Below are positions 36,316 through 43,219 of a stretch of DNA of 64,000 nucleotides, one piece after another (the first letter of the stretch is position 1; the number at the start of each line of letters is the position of its first letter). Under the pieces are notes generated by a model, which did not search any database, was not told the origin of the DNA, and saw only the letters and a program-made list of their open reading frames with translations. The stretch is from Flavobacterium oncorhynchi. Its GTDB lineage: Bacteria; Bacteroidota; Bacteroidia; Flavobacteriales; Flavobacteriaceae. Location: positions 230,091 to 294,090 of the forward strand of contig NZ_MUHA01000005.1 of the NCBI RefSeq assembly GCF_002217355.1, given 5' to 3'. Made by a program: the position numbers and the translations under genes.

Positions 36316-37065
36316 CTATTCCGGATTTAAAACGGTGATAATATTTTCTCTCAGACCCGTTTTTAGATTGATAATTTCAAATCTTTTTGCCGCCGAAAAC
36401 GAACCAATATCGCTGTCGCTGTTAATTAAAATTGCGCCAACAAGAATGATATATTTACAATTGTATTTCGTTGCAGCGATCAGTTCTTGAATACGATCGT
36501 CTATAGCTTGATAGATCACTTCGGTTGCCTCTATCAATGGAAGTTCTGAGTTTAGAATTTTATCTTTTTGCTTGAATAAAATTTGCTCAATAATATTCAT
36601 TTGATAATCCAATTCCGTTACATTTCCTAATTTTATGGTATTATCTGCTAATTTGTTAAGAGCACCAGTTGCCGCACCGCAGCAAAGCGACTTCTCCGTT
36701 TGTCCAATGCGGTTAATTTTTCCAACAACTCCTTCTTTAGAAATACCAATATGAGGGCCGTAATAAATAAAAACAGCTCCATCATCAGGCACATGACTAG
36801 CAAAAGCAGCCATACCGCTTAATCCCGTAAACGGAAAACCATCTAAGCCGCCCATCTTAAAAGGACCTAAAAACTCGAGAGCTCTTGCAGGATATTGAAT
36901 GCTGTTTACATCATCACTGCAAATACTATCTGCTAATATAATTTGCGAAGGTTCTAAATCTAGTTTCTCTTCAACATAATCAATTACTTTATTGATATAA
37001 TCAATAGTAGTTAAAGCATAAGGATAGTGTTTTCGGATAATATCTAATTTTTCTCTTTTTTTCAT
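36316..37065 (-). CDS. LCIB/C-type (theta-class-like) carbonic anhydrase family protein
   Basis: A 249-residue cytosolic protein with the limiting-CO2-inducible LCIB/C domain pattern. A first metal Cys candidate is Cys49 in ADSICSDDVN. It is followed by ALEFLGPFKMGGLDGFPFTG, then FASHVPDDGAVFIYYGPHIG (candidate His91 or His105), then EKSLCCGAATGAL (Cys128 or Cys129). A Cys-His-Cys zinc site of this order is the beta/theta carbonic anhydrase arrangement. Algal LCIB acts in the CO2-concentrating mechanism, and some family members hydrate CO2. Bacterial members are little studied. The call rests on motif memory, and activity is not assured, since some LCIB proteins are inactive when assayed. Confidence 0.68.
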   Translation of the reverse strand: MKKREKLDIIRKHYPYALTTIDYINKVIDYVEEKLDLEPSQIILADSICSDDVNSIQYPARALEFLGPFKMGGLDGFPFTGLSGMAAFASHVPDDGAVFIYYGPHIGISKEGVVGKINRIGQTEKSLCCGAATGALNKLADNTIKLGNVTELDYQMNIIEQILFKQKDKILNSELPLIEATEVIYQAIDDRIQELIAATKYNCKYIILVGAILINSDSDIGSFSAAKRFEIINLKTGLRENIITVLNPE

Positions 37066-37237
37066 TGATCAATTCGTTATGTAAAAAAAGTTCTGACGGG
37101 TAAAAAAGCTCATGCAAATTTGTATGCAGGTTCTATTTTTTGCAATTTTTTATAAAGGTACAGTTAAAAATTAAGTTCTCTTTTTACTTTTAGAATATAT
37201 TCGAATTTCAAATTAGATACCATTCAAGATTATACGT

Positions 37238-38965
37238 TTATGAAATTTTAGAACTGATATGCTCAAAAAGGATATTAAATTTGTCGCCGAGTTTTTTCTT
37301 AAGACGTTGTTTTGATTTTTTTACAGCATCAGGTGTTACTCCTAATAATTCAGAGATTTCAGTATTATTAAAATTTAGTTTTTGCAGTAATAAAATTCGT
37401 TTATTAGAATCTGTAATTTCAGGAAAATCTTCTTCCAGTAAACGATGAAATTCAGGATGAACTTTTTGAAATTCTCTTTTAAAATTTTTCCAGTTTTCCT
37501 CCGTCATCAAATGAGATTCTAGTAAAATGCTCAGATTTTCTTTTTCAGAATCGCTGTTAGACGAGTTTTTAATTTGATTTATCTCAGATTTTAAAATTTT
37601 TATTTGATTGTTTTTTTCTTTCAAATGAGCGGCATGTGCATCTAAATTTTCTTTTGCTTCGGATAATTTCTGCTCATTTTTTATTTTCTCTGTTTTTAAT
37701 GAAAAAACCTTTTCACGATACTCAATCTGTCTATTTTTTAGATGCTTTTTAAAATTAATAACAAGAAAAATTAATAAGGAAAGAGCAAGGATAATAATTA
37801 CAGCATAAACATTTTTTATCGAAATTTCATTCTTGTATTGTTCATTAGTACGATTAATATTTTGCTGAAATTTTTCTTTTTGAATCATCCAGTTTACTTT
37901 GCTGATAGCCATATCTCCATCTTTATTTTTAAGAGAATCTTCAAGAACAAGCATTCGTCTTCTTAAAAACAATTCTTCATCAGCTTTGTTTTGGTGCTGC
38001 AGGATTCTCAATTTAAGTTGAATGATTTGAAGTTCTGATTTTTCAAAATAGGTTTTTGAGTACACAATATTCTGTGCCTCTTTCAAAGCATGATCTGCTT
38101 TAATAAAATCGTTGTCATCTAAATATAGTTCTGCTAGTAAAATGAAAGCGTACATCGTATTCTGATAGCTTTTTTCAGTTTTTGAGATGTCAATATCTTT
38201 TTTGACTAATGAAATTGCCGATTTAAAATCGCCTTGTTTTTGTTTTACCAGTGCCAGATCTCCCAAAGCTTTAGCATAGCGCACTCGATCCTGAATTTCC
38301 TGCGCTAATTTGGCAGTTTGTAAAAAATAATATTGAGCTTTTTTAAGATCAGAAGTATGCAGATAATTCATGCCAATAGCATTTGTTATCGAAGCATATT
38401 CGATGCTTTTTTTAGGAGCATTTTTTTTGGCAAGATCTAAATAGTATGCCGCCTCTTTGTAATCACCAAGCGTTTGCATAATCCATCCAATTTTTTTGAA
38501 GGATTCACCCGGTAAGATTATTTTTTCGGCTGGAAGTTTTTCAATCTTATCAATTATTTTAAGAAGGAGCGGAGTCATTTTTATGAAATCTCTGTAGTGA
38601 TATAGATAACTTACATAATTAAGCTGTGTCCAAATTTCAATGCTTTGTTCTTTTAAAAGCTCCGCCATTTTAATTGACTGCTGATAGTGAAAATCACTTT
38701 TTTTGTTTACTGCATTATAAAAATTACTATATCCATTAGCAAGTAATGCCTCATAAAAAACGCTGTAGTTTTTATTTTGATACAGTGGTTTTAAAAAGTT
38801 TTTTAACGCCAGTGTATCCTTGTCAAAAGATTTTTCCTGATTTAATACTGCCTCATAATTTTTAATTTCATTTTCGGAAAAAGAAATTTGAATAGGAGCG
38901 TTTTGTGCTTTTAATAGAAAGGCAAAAAAGATTAAAATGATGCAGTAGATTTTCTTTAAAAACAT
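37238..38965 (-). CDS. Membrane-bound TPR regulator with C-terminal LuxR-like helix-turn-helix
   Basis: A 575-residue protein with a signal or first membrane segment (residues 1-20), tetratricopeptide repeats over about 90-340 (for example KEAAYYLDLAKKNAPKKSIEYAS, AQYYFLQTAKLAQEI), a single transmembrane helix at about 385-405 (YAVIIILALSLLIFLVI), a coiled coil (about 420-480) and a C-terminal HTH. The last 60 residues (RILLLQKLNFNNTEISELLGVTPDAVKKSKQRLKKKL) are of the GerE/LuxR-like type. This architecture is common in Bacteroidota, where the extracytoplasmic TPRs are thought to sense a protein partner. It has a 172-base gap before the LCIB-type gene and could control it, but no evidence shows this. 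Confidence 0.82.
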   Translation of the reverse strand: MFLKKIYCIILIFFAFLLKAQNAPIQISFSENEIKNYEAVLNQEKSFDKDTLALKNFLKPLYQNKNYSVFYEALLANGYSNFYNAVNKKSDFHYQQSIKMAELLKEQSIEIWTQLNYVSYLYHYRDFIKMTPLLLKIIDKIEKLPAEKIILPGESFKKIGWIMQTLGDYKEAAYYLDLAKKNAPKKSIEYASITNAIGMNYLHTSDLKKAQYYFLQTAKLAQEIQDRVRYAKALGDLALVKQKQGDFKSAISLVKKDIDISKTEKSYQNTMYAFILLAELYLDDNDFIKADHALKEAQNIVYSKTYFEKSELQIIQLKLRILQHQNKADEELFLRRRMLVLEDSLKNKDGDMAISKVNWMIQKEKFQQNINRTNEQYKNEISIKNVYAVIIILALSLLIFLVINFKKHLKNRQIEYREKVFSLKTEKIKNEQKLSEAKENLDAHAAHLKEKNNQIKILKSEINQIKNSSNSDSEKENLSILLESHLMTEENWKNFKREFQKVHPEFHRLLEEDFPEITDSNKRILLLQKLNFNNTEISELLGVTPDAVKKSKQRLKKKLGDKFNILFEHISSKIS

Positions 38966-39419
38966 TTTTTCTTAGTTGTGGTTTTTGTTTTTGGGATCGT
39001 AAAAATAGCAAAAAAGAATCGTCTCTTAAACCTAAAAACAGAATGTATTGATTTTGTTAGATTTCTAGATGAAAATGTCCCCCATTTGTCCCCCTCATTT
39101 TTTATAGTATGAAGCCTTTCTAGAGTAGTTTTGCCGAAGCAATATCCGAATTTAAAAACCTCGTATATGCAGCAAATTGAGATGTTTTTGCTGCCTCATT
39201 TTTCAGCGTTAGGAACTGCTGTGGTAACTGTAGAAAATTTTATTGCCCCAACTGTTCTCCCCCAAGATATAACAGTCAATTCGATTTTACAGGAAATGCA
39301 GCATTAGTTCCAGCGCTGATTAACAGCGACTATAGTTGTAGTAATGCGAGTGTTCGTTACCATTGTTTTTTAAGATTTACAAACTCACAAAGGAAATTAG
39401 ACGGATTGTAAAGCTGAAT
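38966..39419. other. Gap between divergent-facing regulator and beta-lactamase genes, possibly with gene debris
   Basis: No confident gene occupies these 454 bases. The plus-strand frame 39181-39411 is open for 76 codons, rich in Cys (NCCGNCRKFYCPNC), but has no start and is preceded directly by a TGA. A neighbouring frame offers an ATG at 39167 with 46 codons. Neither resembles a family I know. The left part presumably contains the promoter of the TPR regulator gene. Confidence 0.35.
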
Positions 39420-40280
39420 TTATTTAACGATACTCAAATCCTTAAAAACAGATTTCGTTATATCTTTTCTGCAATTTCCGAAATCAGCACTATTAATTTT
39501 TCGATCTTGCAAAAGGCGTGTTGCAAAAAAATAAGCACCATTATTATTTACAATATAGCCAATCCACCATCCGGTATTGATTTCGTTTTCTCTTGTCCAG
39601 CCTGTTTTTGAATAAATAGTGTAGTCGCTGTTTTGTTCTGTCAGCATTACTTTTTTTACAATTTGCATATTCCGTTTCGAAAATGGAAGCTCTTCATCGT
39701 AAAGATTTTTTAGAAATTCGACTTGATTAAGAGGTGAAATTTTAAAGTTGCCAAAATTCCAAAAATCAGCATCCGTTTGCGACAGATCGAGATTTCCGTA
39801 ATGACACAATGATAAGTATTTTTTGTAATTATCTTTTCCAATTTTCTTTGCCAACTCCACAAATGCCCAGCCTGCAGAAACTTCAAAAGCTTCTTTTACT
39901 GTTATGTCATGGTAAATCTCAGGACGATAACCATATTTTACGGTATCTGTAGTTCCAGGCCATTTTACTACGTCATTTTCGCTGGAAATAGTATTTGTTT
40001 CTAATGCTATAAGCAGATTGATAATTTTGAAAGTCGATGCAGGAAGTGTTTCTTTTTTGATGCCGATAGTGTCAGATAAAAACCATGTATGTTTATTGTT
40101 ATCATAAATGGCAATTGAGCCTTCGACATTGCAGTTGTCAAAATATTTTTTAAAATCAGAATGCACGACAATTTTATCACGGTTTGATATAATTGTACGA
40201 TCACTTTTTTTTAGATTGGATGAGCAGGAGAAAAGAAACCCAGCAAAAAGAAATACCGTAAATAATTGTTTCAAATTCAT
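39420..40280 (-). CDS. Class D (OXA-type) beta-lactamase-like lipoprotein
   Basis: A 286-residue protein with a lipoprotein signal (FLFSC, Cys19). The class D motifs appear in order: Ser82-Thr-Phe-Lys85, Ser135-Ala-Gly137 in the place of the usual Ser-x-Val, Tyr161-Gly-Asn163, the conserved Trp174, and Lys225-Thr-Gly227. It therefore has the nucleophile, carboxylatable lysine and KTG motif; the Gly in the second motif is unusual. Class D enzymes hydrolyse beta-lactams; some relatives are sensors or peptidoglycan-linked proteins. No insertion sequence or integron features flank it, so it looks like an intrinsic chromosomal gene. The adjacent peptidoglycan-salvage genes make a cell-wall link conceivable. 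Confidence 0.85.
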   Translation of the reverse strand: MNLKQLFTVFLFAGFLFSCSSNLKKSDRTIISNRDKIVVHSDFKKYFDNCNVEGSIAIYDNNKHTWFLSDTIGIKKETLPASTFKIINLLIALETNTISSENDVVKWPGTTDTVKYGYRPEIYHDITVKEAFEVSAGWAFVELAKKIGKDNYKKYLSLCHYGNLDLSQTDADFWNFGNFKISPLNQVEFLKNLYDEELPFSKRNMQIVKKVMLTEQNSDYTIYSKTGWTRENEINTGWWIGYIVNNNGAYFFATRLLQDRKINSADFGNCRKDITKSVFKDLSIVK

Positions 40281-40319
40281 TTTGCTCCTTTAAAATATTT
40301 CACTAAATAACCACAATCA

Positions 40320-40409
40320 TTGTCATTTCGACGAAGGAGAAATCTCCGCAAGAAACTCTACAAAGATTGGCTTTTCGTTGCAGAGATTTCTCCTTCGTCG
40401 AAATGACAA
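40320..40409. repeat. Perfect 27-bp inverted repeat
   Basis: The arm 40320-40346 (begins TTGTCATTTCGACGAAGG on the outer side at 40319 or 40320) is exactly complementary to 40383-40409, with a 36-base spacer; after one mismatch GCAA continues the pairing. The arms contain GTCATTTCGACGAAGGAGA, a phrase I associate with dispersed repeats in flavobacterial intergenic regions. It lies between the NagX-like gene and the class D gene, both on the minus strand, and could act as a terminator or RNA-stabilising hairpin. Confidence 0.85.
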
Positions 40410-40476
40410 AAATGCGCAAACTAACTTTAAAATTTAAGCTTTTATCAAATTTCCTTGATCTTTGGAACAAAGTCTT

Positions 40477-41748
40477 CTACACCTTAAAAATCAAATTTCT
40501 TTTATAGAAAACCCATAAAATCAATGACCAGAAAATAGCATAAGAGATTGCATAAGCCAGTGAAGAATTCAATGGATTCTCAAAACAAGGTACAATCCAA
40601 AATTTGTAAATTAAGGTTTGAAGATTGATTTCTTCTCCAGTTAAATCTGGGCTTTGCATTTTTATAGAACTCATTACTCTCGGAATTACACCCGAAAAGT
40701 AAAATACAATCATAGGATTTACGCCCCAGATCAAGAATAATTTTGTCCATTTTTTATAGTTGGTAACATCAATAATATAATACAGCAAGGTTAAGCATAT
40801 TGTTGCAATTCCAGCCGTATATAAGACGTATGAACTTGTCCAAAGCGATTTGTTTATTGGGAAAATAATATTCCAAAGTAAACCAAGAGCCCACAAAACA
40901 ACTCCCGAAATGGCAAGTTTCTTTATGATTTCAGTTTTAGAAATTTGTAAGTTTAAAATCTGGCCAATAAACATTCCAAGTATTCCTGTACCAATAGCCG
41001 GCAGAGTGCTTAAAATTCCTTCAGGATCCCAAGTTTTAGAAACGCTCCATAAATGCCCATTTAAAACTAAATTGTCTAACCATGCTGCCAGATTAGTTCC
41101 TTTGTCAAAATTAGCAGCGCCAATTCCGGGAACGGGAACAAAAGCCATTAAAATATAATAACCCACTAATATCGAAGCAACAATTAAAAGCTGTGATTTT
41201 AAATTTGTTTTTAAATATAATAACGAAGCAAAGAAATAAACAATACCAATTCGTTGAAGAACACCCGGAATTCTAACATCTTCAAAAGCTTCTAATTTGC
41301 TGTATGCTAGAAAAATCATCAACGTAAAAATTCCAAAAACAAGATAGGTTTTAACCTTTAAAGTAAAGTTTCCTAAAAGAGCATAAGCAACGGCAAAAGT
41401 TATGGCTAATCGAACGAGTAATAATGGGATTCCTTCTAAATCAAATAAGTGTATTCTGCTGAAAAAGTTTAGAGATAATCCCAAACAGAAAATTCGCAGA
41501 GAACGAACCAAAATTTTATTGAATACAGCTGCATCAAAATGCTTTGTAGGCATTGCAAAAGGTATTGCTGTTCCCATTATAAAAACAAAAAACGGAAAAA
41601 CTAAATCAGTAGGAGTACAGCCGTGCCATTCAGCATGTTCTAAAGGCGGATAAATTGAAGCCCAGCTTCCAGGATTATTGACAATAGTCATTAATAAAAT
41701 TGTAAATCCTCTAAATACATCCAGTGAGGTTAAACGTTCTTTTGTCAT
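40477..41748 (-). CDS. NagX-like multi-pass membrane protein (DUF5009/heparan-alpha-glucosaminide acetyltransferase family)
   Basis: A 423-residue protein with about ten membrane helices. The start RLTSLDVFRGFTILLMTIVN, the HAEWHGCTPTDLVFPFFVF segment and GVLQRIGIVYF are signatures of the family that includes lysosomal HGSNAT and bacterial NagX. HGSNAT transfers acetyl groups across a membrane to glucosamine residues. NagX proteins are found in GlcNAc and chitin loci of Proteobacteria and Bacteroidota, and their exact reaction is unsettled. Here the gene follows anmK after 225 bases and closes the minus arm of the peptidoglycan salvage locus, so a role in amino-sugar handling at the inner membrane is likely. 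Confidence 0.82.
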   Translation of the reverse strand: MTKERLTSLDVFRGFTILLMTIVNNPGSWASIYPPLEHAEWHGCTPTDLVFPFFVFIMGTAIPFAMPTKHFDAAVFNKILVRSLRIFCLGLSLNFFSRIHLFDLEGIPLLLVRLAITFAVAYALLGNFTLKVKTYLVFGIFTLMIFLAYSKLEAFEDVRIPGVLQRIGIVYFFASLLYLKTNLKSQLLIVASILVGYYILMAFVPVPGIGAANFDKGTNLAAWLDNLVLNGHLWSVSKTWDPEGILSTLPAIGTGILGMFIGQILNLQISKTEIIKKLAISGVVLWALGLLWNIIFPINKSLWTSSYVLYTAGIATICLTLLYYIIDVTNYKKWTKLFLIWGVNPMIVFYFSGVIPRVMSSIKMQSPDLTGEEINLQTLIYKFWIVPCFENPLNSSLAYAISYAIFWSLILWVFYKRNLIFKV

Positions 41749-41834
41749 TAGGTCGGTTTTTGGTTTGGTTTATTGTTTAAAAGAGAACTTTTAAAGCTCT
41801 GTGTGGACACAATTATAAAAAGTAACACGGATTG

Positions 41835-41911
41835 CACTAATTGTCACTAATTTTAATAGGTTAATCTTGTTTGTGAAATTAATTTAGCAAACAAATTAGT
41901 GACAATTAGTG
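41835..41911. repeat. Perfect 19-bp inverted repeat
   Basis: CACTAATTGTCACTAATTT (41835-41853) is exactly complementary to 41893-41911 across a 39-base spacer. Each arm itself contains CACTAA twice. It lies in the 225-base gap between anmK and the NagX-like gene, both on the minus strand. The arms are A/T-rich, so it may be a remnant of a mobile repeat or an mRNA hairpin; no T-run suggests a terminator. Confidence 0.8.
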
Positions 41912-41973
41912 AAATTTGTGTTCAATATTGTTTTTAATATTTGTGTTCATACGGTAGACTTTTAGAGTATTTT

Positions 41974-43182
41974 TTATGATGGAAAAGAAATTTTTCCCAT
42001 TGACACTGATGGAATTCCTTTACGAGATCCAAAATCAGAGTTTCCGCCAGAAACAGTTTCATTTGCTAAAATGGCAAATAAGATTGCTTCTTTTGCATCG
42101 CCAGAAATTCCCAGTGAATCAGTATTAGTAAAAGTACAAGACAGCAGTTCTTTCAGCCAGCCTGTTAATAACGGATTATGAGCGCCTCCGCCGGACATAT
42201 AAATAGTAAAACTTTCTATTGGATAAGTTGTATTACTGATTGTCGAATTTATTGCTTCTGCTATCGTTTCGGCACTAAATCGGGTTAAAGTCGCTAATAA
42301 GTCTTCAATAGAAATGTTTTCTGTACCGCTTTTAGTTTGCGCGTTTCTCACATATTCAATACTGAAAAGCTCTGGTCCTGTGGTTTTTGGAAATGGCGCT
42401 TGGAAAAAATCATCAGCTTTTAGAGCTTCTAAAAGAGATAGATTTACAATTCCTTTTTTTGCAATTTCGGCATCTTTATCATACGCTTTATCAGGAAATG
42501 AAAGTCTGGTAAAAGCATCAATTAAAGTGTTTCCTGTTCCTGTATCCGTTACAAAAACCTCTTCGGGATTATGATTGGAAGGTAAAAAAGTAAAATTGGC
42601 AATACCGCCCATATTAAGCATAATACGATTTTCGCCTTTTTTACTAAATAGAAAATAATCTCCATAAACAGCCAACGGTGCACCTTCGCCGCCCGCAGCT
42701 ATATGTTTTTGTCTAAAATCAGAAATAGTTATGATTCCAGTTTTTACAGCGATATGATCTCCGTCGCCAATTTGTAAAGTACCGTTTGTAAATTTTTCTA
42801 ACTGATGCAGAATTTTTGGAGCATGAAAAACGGTTTGCCCGTGCGAGGCTACTAAATCAACTTTTGAAGCTGGAATTTTCCAACGGTTTAAACAATCAAG
42901 AATCATATCAGCATGAAGAATCCCGATCCATTCATTTAATAAAACTAGTTTCTGAAAATCAATAGTAGGTTTTGCAAATACGCTTCTGATTTCTGATTTT
43001 ATTTCTTCTGAATAATCGACTGTGTCAAATTCTAATAATTGAACCTCAGTAGTTTCTCCAGAACCAGTAATTTTGCACAAAGCCACATCTAAACCATCCA
43101 ATGATGTACCAGACATTAACCCAATAATAATTCGGGACGGCTTTTTTGCGATTTCATACAGTGATTCTAAATTTGCATTCAT
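41974..43182 (-). CDS. anmK: Anhydro-N-acetylmuramic acid kinase
   Basis: A 402-residue cytosolic protein with the family signature RIIIGLMSGTSLDGLDVALC at the start, then LVASHGQTVFHAP, TISDFRQKHIAAGGEGAPLA, MLNMGGIANFTFLP and TDTGTGNTLIDAF, the actin-like ATPase motifs of AnmK. The enzyme uses ATP and water to open 1,6-anhydro-MurNAc to MurNAc-6-phosphate, the substrate of MurQ, encoded 4.8 kb upstream on the same strand. A 17-residue N-terminal extension precedes the usual start region. It lies 37 bases downstream of the NagZ-fusion gene, so the two are probably cotranscribed. Confidence 0.95.
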   Translation of the reverse strand: MNANLESLYEIAKKPSRIIIGLMSGTSLDGLDVALCKITGSGETTEVQLLEFDTVDYSEEIKSEIRSVFAKPTIDFQKLVLLNEWIGILHADMILDCLNRWKIPASKVDLVASHGQTVFHAPKILHQLEKFTNGTLQIGDGDHIAVKTGIITISDFRQKHIAAGGEGAPLAVYGDYFLFSKKGENRIMLNMGGIANFTFLPSNHNPEEVFVTDTGTGNTLIDAFTRLSFPDKAYDKDAEIAKKGIVNLSLLEALKADDFFQAPFPKTTGPELFSIEYVRNAQTKSGTENISIEDLLATLTRFSAETIAEAINSTISNTTYPIESFTIYMSGGGAHNPLLTGWLKELLSCTFTNTDSLGISGDAKEAILFAILANETVSGGNSDFGSRKGIPSVSMGKISFPS

Positions 43183-43219
43183 GATCTTTTTTTTTAGTTT
43201 AACTAAATAGAAATGTTCC

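Noticed and set aside
36242..36490. 82-codon plus-strand frame overlapping the LCIB-type gene end
   Set aside because: It mostly overlaps the C-terminus of the better supported minus-strand gene and resembles nothing known.
39420..40280. Acquired resistance gene on a mobile element
   Set aside because: No transposase, integron site or composition break is seen around the class D gene; the nearby inverted repeat has no transposon structure.
42314..42574. 86-codon plus-strand frame within anmK
   Set aside because: The anmK motifs are continuous on the other strand, so this is a shadow.
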